A stretch of DNA of 36,354 nt from Sphingobacteriia bacterium (lineage in GTDB: Bacteria; Bacteroidota; Bacteroidia; B-17B0; Aurantibacillaceae), in assembly GCA_009927275.1 (NCBI GenBank), contig RFNG01000091.1:1-36354 (forward strand), read 5' to 3'. The notes under the pieces are model-generated. The model did no database searches. It was not told the origin of the DNA and saw only the letters and a program-made list of their open reading frames with translations. Every line of letters begins with the position of its first letter. Positions within the stretch are counted from its first letter, which is position 1. The translations under genes and the position numbers were made by a program. This document shows, in pieces, positions 9,516-18,109 of this stretch.

Positions 9516-10811
9516 GTTTTTCCTGCTAAACTCAGGCACATCTTGCAAGTTGGTTTTACTTAAAAGGGTATTTAAAACAGCAAAAAACAATATTCCTTTA
9601 TTGGTGTCTAAAATATTTTCGGTATAAAATCCTATCCACAAAACAATTAAAAAAGCGATATAAACAAATTGTTTGGTTTTTATGGCCCAGCTCGAATAAA
9701 GTACCATTAGCAACAGAAATGCCAAAAGACCAACAAACCCGTGTTTTATAAGTACCGATAAATACGTATTGTGCGCATTTAAGGCGTAAAGTGATGAAAT
9801 TACCATGCCACGTGCGTTATATTCATTTTGTAAAACTGCTACTTCATCTCCCGTACCATAGCCAAACAACGGAGATTGTTGTATGGCATGCCAGGCACAT
9901 TTCCAGCGTTCTATTCGAGGCTCAATAATATTATAATTTATTTCAGAGCCATTGGATAATGGTTTTATATCTGATATAAGCTGGCTTGAAAAACGTTCAT
10001 TTAAAAACGGGGTAAAATAAATAGAAAGCCCCACAATAAAAACAGAAATAGCAGAAATTGCAATGTAGTTTAAACGGTTTTGTTTTGAAATAAAAAACGG
10101 TAGTACTATTAGTAAAATGATTACCAAGCTAATAGTACTGTTACGTGAAGCTAAAAAGAAAATGCCCAGTCCGAGTATTAAAATCATTCCTCCACGAATT
10201 GTATTAGATAGAAAATGACCGGAACTAATAATGCCTTTTGCAAGAACGCAAACCGATATAACGCAATACATTGAAAAGTACCCAGCATGTATTCCAATGG
10301 GAGTAGTAAAATAGTGGTTAAAAAAAGCCCCCGAAAAAGCAACACTAAGACTAAACGATTCAAAATTTTCCAAAATGTTTAGTGCCACATTTGTAAATAA
10401 ATAAAGTAGAGAAATTACACAGGATCCTGCAAGTGTAAACAATAACGATTCAATTTGTGAAAATTTTATATTGAGCGTTGTAGTAAACACCAAGGGCACT
10501 AAAAAAATCATTAGTTGCCGTTCTAAATACAATCCAGCTTCATGGCGCTGACTGCAATAGGCGTAACCGGCTATACTGAGCCAAAAAAATCCCTGTAAGG
10601 CAATGGTTTTTACATTCAAGGCTTTAAAATTTAAGTTTTTAAAGTCCAGTAAGCCTATTAACATATAGGTTATTAAAATAATATTGGTGTAAAACAAATC
10701 AAATGGAAAGCAAAAAACGAAAGCGTGTAGAAGTAATAATTTAAGCCTATCCAAACCGGTATAACTATTATTTAAATAAAAAGCAGATTTATATAATTCT
10801 ATAATGCTCAT
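9504..10811 (-). CDS. O-antigen ligase/polymerase-like membrane protein (WaaL/Wzy family)
   Basis: A 435-residue protein with about ten to twelve hydrophobic segments. Features of the O-antigen ligase/polymerase family (Wzy_C) are SRNSTISLVI near 222-231, a large exported loop at about 265-345 with SPLFGYGTGDE near 313-323, and NAHNTYLSVLIKHGFVGLL near 345-363, where the His lies at the end of the loop. In the family this protein joins undecaprenyl-linked glycan to lipid A-core, or polymerises repeat units. It is the last gene of the glycan operon; its ATG overlaps the stop of the DUF1972 glycosyltransferase by 4 bases. Ligase versus polymerase cannot be decided by eye because a second polymerase-like gene is present at 13955-15529. 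Confidence 0.82.
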   Translation of the reverse strand: MSIIELYKSAFYLNNSYTGLDRLKLLLLHAFVFCFPFDLFYTNIILITYMLIGLLDFKNLNFKALNVKTIALQGFFWLSIAGYAYCSQRHEAGLYLERQLMIFLVPLVFTTTLNIKFSQIESLLFTLAGSCVISLLYLFTNVALNILENFESFSLSVAFSGAFFNHYFTTPIGIHAGYFSMYCVISVCVLAKGIISSGHFLSNTIRGGMILILGLGIFFLASRNSTISLVIILLIVLPFFISKQNRLNYIAISAISVFIVGLSIYFTPFLNERFSSQLISDIKPLSNGSEINYNIIEPRIERWKCAWHAIQQSPLFGYGTGDEVAVLQNEYNARGMVISSLYALNAHNTYLSVLIKHGFVGLLAFLLLMVLYSSWAIKTKQFVYIAFLIVLWIGFYTENILDTNKGILFFAVLNTLLSKTNLQDVPEFSRKNSPG

Positions 10812-11896
10812 TTAGTAATTAAAATATGCTCATAGGCATCAATAATGTTTTTCCAAGAAAATAAAGTTGTAATGCGATTAATGTTTTGTTGTAACATGGC
10901 TTGATTTTTAGCATCTTGTTTTTTAGTACGTTCAATGCAAACACTTACATCGGTTGCGGTATTAAAATAATAGGCTTGTTGTTGTAATACGGCAGCATTA
11001 AAAGTATTGTTGTGTGCGCAAATTAATGCATTACAGCCCATGGCCTCAAGCAAGGAAGGATTTGTTCCACCCACGGAATGCCCATGAAAATAAAGGTTTG
11101 AGTAAAACCGTAAGGGATTTATCACCTCTAAATCGTAAATAGGTCCCAAAAACTGTATACGAGCGTCATGCGCATATTTTTTTGACAAATATTTACCAAA
11201 GCGATTTACAATGTTGCCTATTACCAGGCAAGGCATTTCTGAATTAGAATTTACTACGCCATCTAAAATAAGTTCAATATTATTTTCGGGCTCCATACGG
11301 GCAATAAGTATATTGTATGAAAACGCTTTTAAGTTAAAAGGCTCAAGCGCTTTAATAGGAGGATCATTATACACATTTGCCCCGTAGGCGATGTATGTTG
11401 ATGGTACGTTATAGGTTTGTTTTAAATAGTGCTGAATACCAATAGAATCTGCAATTAGTGTATGGCTGCGCTGAACGGCCCATGCTTCGGCACGTTTTAA
11501 AAACCATTGAACAGGTTTTTTATATTTTGTACGTTTCCATTCTAGTCCATCCATATTTGTAACTATACGTGTTTGGTTGTATAAAAGTGGTAACCATACA
11601 GCGCTGCTTGTATAACCTAAATTTAGCACCACGTCGTAGCCCGCTTTTCGGCAATGCCAAACAGAAAAAAAATCATAAATAAATTGACCAACGGTGCCCA
11701 GATGCTTTTCCGGATCGAATACATGTTTTAGTAAAACACCATTCCAGTGCGATTTTTGATAAATATGATTTGATGAACAGTATACAGTAACACGATGTCC
11801 TTTTTGAATTAACCCAACCGATAAATATTCTGCCAACTGTTCAAATCCTCCGTAATTATTGGGAATTCCGCGTGTTCCTAAAATGGCAATATTCAT
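10808..11896 (-). CDS. DUF1972-type glycosyltransferase (GT4 superfamily)
   Basis: A 362-residue GT-B glycosyltransferase. The N-terminus MNIAILGTRGIPNNYGGFEQ (1-20) is the hallmark of DUF1972, found in rhamnosyltransferases such as WchF/Cps2T that add the second sugar of capsule repeat units. The C-terminal nucleotide-sugar half has GHSVGGTNPSLLEAMGC (about 272-288), the family's E-containing donor-binding motif. It is cytoplasmic or membrane-peripheral. It sits 6 bases after the GT4 gene and overlaps the ligase-like gene by 4 bases, inside the polysaccharide operon. Sugar specificity is not readable; rhamnosyl transfer is only an inference from the best-known relatives. Confidence 0.87.
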   Translation of the reverse strand: MNIAILGTRGIPNNYGGFEQLAEYLSVGLIQKGHRVTVYCSSNHIYQKSHWNGVLLKHVFDPEKHLGTVGQFIYDFFSVWHCRKAGYDVVLNLGYTSSAVWLPLLYNQTRIVTNMDGLEWKRTKYKKPVQWFLKRAEAWAVQRSHTLIADSIGIQHYLKQTYNVPSTYIAYGANVYNDPPIKALEPFNLKAFSYNILIARMEPENNIELILDGVVNSNSEMPCLVIGNIVNRFGKYLSKKYAHDARIQFLGPIYDLEVINPLRFYSNLYFHGHSVGGTNPSLLEAMGCNALICAHNNTFNAAVLQQQAYYFNTATDVSVCIERTKKQDAKNQAMLQQNINRITTLFSWKNIIDAYEHILITK

Positions 11897-11902
11897 GCTG
11901 GT

Positions 11903-13006
11903 TTATAAAGATACGATGCAATCCGGATTTTCTTGTAACACCTGTAAACATCGTTGTTCAAAGCGTTCACTGGTATATTCCTGATGATAATATGCAAAGG
12001 CTTCGCGGCTCATTTGCAAGCGCTTTTCGGGATGATTACATAAATCTAAAATAGCCTCAGCAACCGCCTCAACCGTTAAGGCTGGTAAAAGAAGCCCTCT
12101 GTTAGATCCTATTACATCTGGGATGCCACCAAAATTGGATGCAATGCAGGGAACTCCAAATTGCATAGCTTCAAGTAAAACAAGACCAAACGTATCATAA
12201 TTACTGGGTAAAACTAACATATCAGCAGTTTGCAAAACATGCCATTTAGCAGCTCCGTAAACGGGCCCAATGATATTTACATAAGATTCCAATTGGTGTT
12301 TTTTTACATATGCTTTTAAGGTTTCTGCTTTAATGTCGGCATCTGCTCCGGCAATTATAAGTTGGTGGTATAGGCCACGTTCAATTATAGATTTAAATGC
12401 ATCTAATACCAACATAACACCTTTTCCGGAAATTAAATTAGAAAGAAAAACTATTTTAAGTTCGCCCGATTTTACAGTATACTGCAAAGTAGAATTTACA
12501 ACCGGAATACCATTTGGTACAATATATACTTTACCCTGATACAAGCCTTCAATATCCTCAGTTAGGCGCGGTGAAAGGCAAATCACTTGCGTAGATTTAA
12601 AAACGCGGCGGTAAAACCATGTTTTAAATGAACCCCGGGCTGCTGATTTAAAACCGTGCGTGTGTAAATGTAACACTACATGTTTTTTAAATGCTTTACA
12701 AATAAGAATTATCAATGCATCTTTATAAAAGGCAATTCCAAACGGAAACGGCGTAATGTATACCGTATGGGGGCGTTTAAAAAGTAAATAAAAAAAAGTT
12801 TTAATAACCATCACAACACTATCGATATATTTTTTTAAGCGGTGTTTTCTAAAATCATCCGCTCCAGATGCGAGGGATAAATTAATAAAATCACAATCCA
12901 ACGTGTTATGAAGTAACGCACTGTTTTTTAAAATGGCATTCATAACCGAAACCCCATGTATGGGGGGAGGCAGATGCACTACAAACAGTATTTTTTTACG
13001 CTTCAT
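11903..13006 (-). CDS. GT4-family glycosyltransferase
   Basis: A 367-residue GT-B enzyme. The N-terminal acceptor-binding half opens with FVVHLPPPIHGVSVM (8-22), a Gly-containing loop common in Bacteroidetes GT4 enzymes. The C-terminal donor half has SNLISGKGV near 189-197 and NYDTFGLVLLEAMQFGVP at 269-286, with the EX7E-type arrangement of the family, followed by FGGIPDVI. It is expected to transfer a sugar from a nucleotide donor to a lipid-linked intermediate on the cytoplasmic face. Its start overlaps the GT2 stop by 4 bases, indicating translational coupling within the operon. Donor and acceptor are unknown. Confidence 0.88.
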   Translation of the reverse strand: MKRKKILFVVHLPPPIHGVSVMNAILKNSALLHNTLDCDFINLSLASGADDFRKHRLKKYIDSVVMVIKTFFYLLFKRPHTVYITPFPFGIAFYKDALIILICKAFKKHVVLHLHTHGFKSAARGSFKTWFYRRVFKSTQVICLSPRLTEDIEGLYQGKVYIVPNGIPVVNSTLQYTVKSGELKIVFLSNLISGKGVMLVLDAFKSIIERGLYHQLIIAGADADIKAETLKAYVKKHQLESYVNIIGPVYGAAKWHVLQTADMLVLPSNYDTFGLVLLEAMQFGVPCIASNFGGIPDVIGSNRGLLLPALTVEAVAEAILDLCNHPEKRLQMSREAFAYYHQEYTSERFEQRCLQVLQENPDCIVSL

Positions 13007-13962
13007 GATTTAAATCGTTTGTAAGCGTTCAACACCCATGATGTGGGTAAATACGATAATGCCATTAAAATAAAAGCTATTGGCATTGTGGGTTTTAGTT
13101 TTAATATACATTTACAATGGAATCTTACCTGTTTTGGATTGGGCGTATTCCATAAAAATTTTTTTGCTACAATTGTATGGTATCCAATAGCCTTATCTGT
13201 TTTAGAATTTTGCGACTTTAAAACAGACAGCAAGGTGTTTCCTTCGGCTTCGGTAACCGGGCCATGCCGATTTAAAATCACCTGCCGTAGATTTAAAAAT
13301 GTTGACCCTCTTAACCGCTCATCGCTGGTAACCGACTGGGGATTTAAGCGTACCTGAACTAAAACGGTTTTTAAATTGCATACTTTTCCGTGAGGCAACA
13401 TGTTTATCCACAGCAAATGGTCTTCAAATGTATGCGCCAATGCATCATAGCCTCCACACTTTAACATAACCTCGCGAACAGCCATAACAGCACTGTGTAT
13501 AAATGGATTTTTTTGATATATACGTGCTCTAATTTCAGCATCACTGTGTCCGGTGTTGGAATATGAAAAAATAAATTCACCCGATTCGGTAAGATAATCT
13601 ACATCTGAACCTACAATTACATAATCGGGATTTTCAACCATAAATTGCAATTGCAATTCAATACGTTGCGGCAACGCTATATCATCAGCATCAAATCGTA
13701 CTATGTATTTGCCTTTTGCAGCCTGTAATCCGGTATTTAAAGCCCCTGATACACCGCTGTTTTTCTGCTCAATAACGCGTATTCGCTTATCCGTATACGT
13801 TTTTAGTATTTGCGCAGTGGCATCTGTGGATCCGTCATCAATTATCAAAAACTCAAAGTGCGGATAGCTTTGATATAAAACACTGTCAATAGCCGTTTTT
13901 AAATACGCTTCTGCGTTATATACAGGCATTAATACCGTAATCAAAATCTGATGTTCATTCAT
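13003..13962 (-). CDS. GT2-family glycosyltransferase
   Basis: A 319-residue inverting GT-A enzyme. The N-terminal catalytic domain carries VLMPVYNAEAYL (10-21), IDDGSTD (41-47), the SGALNTGL segment near 72-79 and the metal-binding DxD-type motif RFDADD (89-94). The C-terminal third is less conserved and ends in a weakly hydrophobic stretch (PIAFILMALSYLPTSWVL), possibly a membrane-association segment. It probably adds one sugar to the lipid-linked repeat unit. The gene overlaps the upstream Wzy-like gene by 8 bases and the downstream GT4 gene by 4 bases, so the three are coupled. Confidence 0.9.
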   Translation of the reverse strand: MNEHQILITVLMPVYNAEAYLKTAIDSVLYQSYPHFEFLIIDDGSTDATAQILKTYTDKRIRVIEQKNSGVSGALNTGLQAAKGKYIVRFDADDIALPQRIELQLQFMVENPDYVIVGSDVDYLTESGEFIFSYSNTGHSDAEIRARIYQKNPFIHSAVMAVREVMLKCGGYDALAHTFEDHLLWINMLPHGKVCNLKTVLVQVRLNPQSVTSDERLRGSTFLNLRQVILNRHGPVTEAEGNTLLSVLKSQNSKTDKAIGYHTIVAKKFLWNTPNPKQVRFHCKCILKLKPTMPIAFILMALSYLPTSWVLNAYKRFKS

Positions 13963-15529
13963 GAGGTACCGTGTTTTGAGAACGAGCCGCTTCTAAATAC
14001 ATCATCAGCTCAAAAACTATAACCATTGAAAAAGCCTCAAACCAATAATCGGTTGCTAAAAACAATAAACACATAGGCAACAATATTTTTCCTGAACGGT
14101 ATAATCGCCAGCGCTTAATAAAATAGCCAACATAAAAAATAAGAAACAGCAAAACGCCCAATATGCCGTATTCACCTAATAATTGATTGTAAACTGAATT
14201 TGGAAAATTAATTACGGAATGATCGCCTATGGGTTTTGTTAATACCGCAAGAGCAGATTTTAAATGGTAGGTTTTAAACTCAGGTGCTATATAAACAAAG
14301 CGTTCTGGGTAAGATCCGGCAATTTGAATTCCGGAAGCTTTAAACGCCAATTTTGAAGAAAAACAGCCTGGACCCGCACCGCAAATTATATGCATTGGCT
14401 TTTCCAAACAAAATTTAAAGGTTTCAAACATTGCATTAAGTTTAGCAGGCTTTATGGCAGGGTTCCAGTTTTTATAAGATGTATCTTTATAAAAGTGTTC
14501 ATACCATTTTTCAAATTGTTTTACTTTTTCATCTTCCTTTTTGGAGTAAATACTGTCCAAGCTGCTCTCTAAACGTTGTTTTGTATTTTGATGCGTTTCT
14601 ATGTGGCGAATAACTTTTTGTTTTTTAGTGGGAGAATCTTTAATGCCATATTTTGTTTTTAGGTATTCTGTTATACGCTGATCTTTTTCGGTTTCATCAT
14701 GATAAGTGCGCGTAAATACATCGTTTTTAATTCCAAAAATTGATTTAAAAGATGTATTTAAATAATTAAGATTGGTAGGTGAAATTTTAACAATAAACGT
14801 GATAAGAACTGCTATATAACATAGAGCAATTCCTTTAAATAGTTTTTGAGAATTAAAGCATAAAATCCATAGTAAAACTCCTGTAATTATAAAATTACCA
14901 AGGTTACTGGTTGTAATTAATACAATTAAAAAACAAAGTGCCGAAATAACAAAACGACGTCTATATAAAAAATAAAACAACCCCAAAGCATTAATTACCA
15001 TATTGGTTGTGCTGATATCCATTGTTATGCCCTTGATGTAATCACCTGTTGAAGTGGAATATTTAAAATGTAGGCCGTCATATACAAACGGGTTAATAGC
15101 TTTAATTTCAAATGCAATGCTTAAAAACTGAACACCACTTACCAGCGCATTTAAAATAAAAAAAAGTGCCAGTGTATTTTCTATTTTAATGAATTCTGAT
15201 TTATACACACAATACATCATCTGCTTACAAAGCAATACCAAAATCAGCCAATACGATATTGCCAGACCACCTAATAATAAATAATGAATTCCTCTGTTAA
15301 CATTTATAAGCACAAGTACGGCACACAAAACAGTCATTAGAATATAAAATGGGGGTATTGCCGGCGTAAGCCGGTTAAATGCAAAGCGCCTTTGAAATCC
15401 TATTATCCATATTACTCCAACAAGTTTAACAATTAATGAAACGTGAAGTATTAAAATTAAAAAAACCAAAAAAACAAAATCAAATCGGTTTTTAAAAGAT
15501 CCTATCAAATTAATTACCGCATTTTTCAT
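13955..15529 (-). CDS. Wzy-like polysaccharide polymerase candidate with large charged loop
   Basis: A 524-residue polytopic protein with hydrophobic segments at about 18-45, 60-76, 82-102, 118-142, 175-220, 233-250, 450-472 and 483-512. Between the membrane blocks lies an unusually long hydrophilic region (about 250-445) whose part 278-345 is rich in Lys, Glu and Gln and could be coiled. After it comes NSVYNQLLGEYGILGVLLFL (444-463), resembling the conserved H/N-x-x-Y..LGE.G..G segment closing the periplasmic loop of O-antigen polymerases. Its position directly after the flippase and before three glycosyltransferases supports a polymerase role. The family assignment is by topology and that short motif, so moderate. 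Confidence 0.68.
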   Translation of the reverse strand: MKNAVINLIGSFKNRFDFVFLVFLILILHVSLIVKLVGVIWIIGFQRRFAFNRLTPAIPPFYILMTVLCAVLVLINVNRGIHYLLLGGLAISYWLILVLLCKQMMYCVYKSEFIKIENTLALFFILNALVSGVQFLSIAFEIKAINPFVYDGLHFKYSTSTGDYIKGITMDISTTNMVINALGLFYFLYRRRFVISALCFLIVLITTSNLGNFIITGVLLWILCFNSQKLFKGIALCYIAVLITFIVKISPTNLNYLNTSFKSIFGIKNDVFTRTYHDETEKDQRITEYLKTKYGIKDSPTKKQKVIRHIETHQNTKQRLESSLDSIYSKKEDEKVKQFEKWYEHFYKDTSYKNWNPAIKPAKLNAMFETFKFCLEKPMHIICGAGPGCFSSKLAFKASGIQIAGSYPERFVYIAPEFKTYHLKSALAVLTKPIGDHSVINFPNSVYNQLLGEYGILGVLLFLIFYVGYFIKRWRLYRSGKILLPMCLLFLATDYWFEAFSMVIVFELMMYLEAARSQNTVPHE

Positions 15530-15562
15530 TGAACGTAATTGCTTATGAAATGAATATAGAAA

Positions 15563-17008
15563 TTAACGTTTAACAACATCCTGAAAAATACGTTTAAACT
15601 GTTTAAAATTAATTTGTCGTGTAGCAAAAGCTAAGGTAAAATATATAGTAAATGTAAAACCCAAAATCGCATATAAATTATAAAAAAACATTCGTGCTAA
15701 CACAATTGCAATTGCAGCATTTATAAAAGTGAAAGCAAAATGCTTTGGTAAAATTTGAAAACCCTCATGCCTAATCGTGTAAATATGTAAAAACGCTTGT
15801 AGGGCTTTTGAAATCAAAAACGCAGTAGCTGCACCATTGGCTCCAAATTTTGGAATTAAAATTAAATTTAAAATCACATTAACCAATGTAGTAATAAGCG
15901 ATAAACGAAAAATCAAATTATATTTTCCAATTGCAAAACCAATACTCCACATAAAACTTGTAATACAATACAAGGGCACGCTAATGGCCATAAGTAAGTA
16001 GCAAAGTTCATTGGATGTGCCGTATTTATTATTGGTAAAATAATCCATCAACGGCGCCCATGTGGAAACTAAAAAAATAGGCAACAGGGTTACGGCAAAT
16101 AACTCCCACTTAAAAAAGTTTAAAATTGAGTTTTTAGTATCCTCTAAAAGAGGCTCTCCAGCACCAAAAATTTTTGAAAATCGCGTAAGTAAAATAGGAG
16201 CTATTATGGTTAACGGAATTTTTGAAGATTCGTACATGCGGTATGCAAAGCTATAGTCTGCTGTAACTGCAGCAGTAGATAAAATTCCCAGTAAAATCCA
16301 ATCTAAACGAGCCACTGCCGAATCAAAAATTAATATACCCAATTGGGGTATAGATTCAGAAATAAAAACTTTATATGTTTCAGGTCTCCAAAGTGGTTTT
16401 AGATATTGCTTAGCACGTTGTGATATATAAAAATAACCCAATAAAAATTCTAAAACATTTGACCAAACATATGCATAAATGGTGTTTAAAATAGTAAACC
16501 TTAACGTGTATAAGCAAAATAGTATAATTCCTAATTTAATGCCATTAGTTGCTAAAGCAATTATAGCAAGGGGCTTGTAAGCTTCTAAACCCATCATACT
16601 TAATTTAAACGAACTGCTGATATTGAGTATTGTCAACATTATAAAAACGATTGTAAAGGTGGGATGCTGTAAATTAAACGGCGTATTTAAAGCCTGAAAA
16701 ATAAGCACGATTAAAACAAGTACAAGTCCTGAAAACAGCGTATGAAAAAAATGAATACCAGTAAGTTCGTAGAGATTTTGGTTCAATGCAATGCGTTTAA
16801 CATAGGTTATTTCCATACCAAAAGTGGATAGAATTAATATTACGGTTGAAACGGCCATAGACCAACTAAAATCTCCAAATTCTGATTTTGAAAGGTATTT
16901 AGAGCTGTAATAAAAAATAATTAACCCAAAAAGCTGGGTTATAAATGTTTGCAAGGTATTAGCTGAAATATCAAGAGCTAATTTTTTTTTAGAAAACACC
17001 TCACTCAT
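15563..17008 (-). CDS. Oligosaccharide flippase, Wzx/MATE-like
   Basis: A 481-residue protein with about 12-14 membrane segments along its whole length, typical of the MVF/PST flippase superfamily. The N-terminus has LQTFITQLFGLIIFYYSSKY and SKSEFGDFSW (the common L.. .. .yG.f.. pattern), and the second half has LILIPKFGANGAATAFLISK near 377-396, the recurring LIP.yG..GAA...l motif of polysaccharide exporters. It would move undecaprenyl-linked repeat units from the cytoplasmic to the periplasmic leaflet. First gene of the operon that runs to 9504; the next gene starts 33 bases downstream. Specificity depends on the glycan and is not readable. Confidence 0.9.
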   Translation of the reverse strand: MSEVFSKKKLALDISANTLQTFITQLFGLIIFYYSSKYLSKSEFGDFSWSMAVSTVILILSTFGMEITYVKRIALNQNLYELTGIHFFHTLFSGLVLVLIVLIFQALNTPFNLQHPTFTIVFIMLTILNISSSFKLSMMGLEAYKPLAIIALATNGIKLGIILFCLYTLRFTILNTIYAYVWSNVLEFLLGYFYISQRAKQYLKPLWRPETYKVFISESIPQLGILIFDSAVARLDWILLGILSTAAVTADYSFAYRMYESSKIPLTIIAPILLTRFSKIFGAGEPLLEDTKNSILNFFKWELFAVTLLPIFLVSTWAPLMDYFTNNKYGTSNELCYLLMAISVPLYCITSFMWSIGFAIGKYNLIFRLSLITTLVNVILNLILIPKFGANGAATAFLISKALQAFLHIYTIRHEGFQILPKHFAFTFINAAIAIVLARMFFYNLYAILGFTFTIYFTLAFATRQINFKQFKRIFQDVVKR

Positions 17009-17111
17009 ACGTTACATCTACAAGGGTCAATAATTATTAAACTAAATTACTATTTAAGCAAAGGCGTAAATAAGTTTTCACATCTAAGAAATAACAAAGC
17101 AATGTTATTAA

Positions 17112-17137
17112 TTATGGGGCAATAAAATGCGCCATAA
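17112..17137 (-). terminator. Candidate hairpin downstream of the FkbM gene
   Basis: On the minus strand TTATGGCGC-ATTTTATT-GCCCCATAA forms a 9-base stem with one mismatch and an 8-base AT loop, 24 bases past the FkbM stop codon. It is not followed by a clear T run, so termination is weakly supported; it may instead be a processing hairpin between this gene and the flippase operon. Confidence 0.28.
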
Positions 17138-17161
17138 ATAAGGGTACATTAAAAATAAATA

Positions 17162-17995
17162 TTAGTTGTAAATAAAAGGTACAGCAGCGGGCCAAAACAG
17201 ATAGTCGTTTAAAAAGGCACTTTCCTCGGTCCATAATTTTAATTGTATTGATTCGATACGTTCATATACAACGTTTACAGCACTTTGATTTATTCGATAC
17301 ATCACATAATTCAAATCTTTCATGCGTGCTATAAGCTGATGCGCCCGTTCTTGCATCGCGTTTAAACTGTGTTCCGAATGGGCGTCTAAAATTTCACAAA
17401 TAACGGGAGGCCGATGTAATGCCAAAGTGTTTTGCATACCTGTTAACACCTCCAATTCGGCACCCTCTACATCAATTTTAATTAAGCCAACAGATTCAAT
17501 AGAGCAATCCAGTGTATCAAACTCAAAAACGGGTACAAACTGCTGTTGATCTGTATTATAAAACCCCGGCCGCAGCGTATCTATTATTGTACCGGCAGAA
17601 TCGGCGGCATGCTTGAGATAAAATAATTGCAAGGATGTTTGCTGAGATAAACCCACGGGTATTATATGCGTTTGGGTAAATCTATTTTTTTCAATTAAAG
17701 TTTTTAAATAATGCACACAGGCCGGATTAGGTTCAAAACCCCAGTATGGCGCATCCGATACCGCTCTATATTGAATTAAAGTTTGGCCAACATTTACTCC
17801 AACATCTATAAAATGCATATTCGGTTTTAGTGCACAATCCTTTACCAATGTCATAAACCACGAATCCCTAACTTTAAGGTTTAGCAATCCCATATTGTCC
17901 ATTATGGGTATTTTAAATCGCTTGGCACCTATGTGTAAGGTTTTGGTATAATTAAATTTTGAATGTAATTTTTTTAAAATGGCTTTAATAAACAT
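17162..17995 (-). CDS. FkbM-family SAM-dependent methyltransferase
   Basis: A 277-residue protein of the FkbM family. The SAM-binding motif I is FIDVGVNVGQT (62-72), the acidic motif II is WGFEPNP (85-91), and LIKIDVEGAELEVLTGM (171-187) is the family signature. These enzymes methylate hydroxyls or amines on small molecules and on sugars of surface glycans. It lies 153 bases upstream of the flippase with the same orientation, so it may modify the glycan made by that operon, although a hairpin in between suggests partly separate transcription. It diverges from the radical SAM gene at 18110. No signal peptide, so cytoplasmic. Confidence 0.87.
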   Translation of the reverse strand: MFIKAILKKLHSKFNYTKTLHIGAKRFKIPIMDNMGLLNLKVRDSWFMTLVKDCALKPNMHFIDVGVNVGQTLIQYRAVSDAPYWGFEPNPACVHYLKTLIEKNRFTQTHIIPVGLSQQTSLQLFYLKHAADSAGTIIDTLRPGFYNTDQQQFVPVFEFDTLDCSIESVGLIKIDVEGAELEVLTGMQNTLALHRPPVICEILDAHSEHSLNAMQERAHQLIARMKDLNYVMYRINQSAVNVVYERIESIQLKLWTEESAFLNDYLFWPAAVPFIYN

Positions 17996-17999
17996 TATT

Positions 18000-18056
18000 A
18001 ATCTGATAATGTAAAGCTAAAGCTTTTATACAAATAGCATATAGCTGTATCAGATT
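18000..18056. repeat. 9-base inverted repeat in a divergent promoter region
   Basis: AATCTGATA (18000-18008) and TATCAGATT (18048-18056) are perfect inverted copies separated by 39 bases, between the divergent FkbM and radical SAM genes. The region inside also holds the palindrome AAAGCTTT. It could be a looping or two-site operator, or a weak stem. No family of regulator is suggested by the sequence. Confidence 0.3.
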
Positions 18057-18109
18057 TACTACATTTACAATTAACAAATTATATTTTTTACCGTTGTTTT
18101 ATACTGTAT

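Noticed and set aside
13043-13357. A 104-codon plus-strand ORF within the GT2 gene
   Set aside because: It lies opposite the C-terminal part of a clear GT2 enzyme and shows no recognisable motif.
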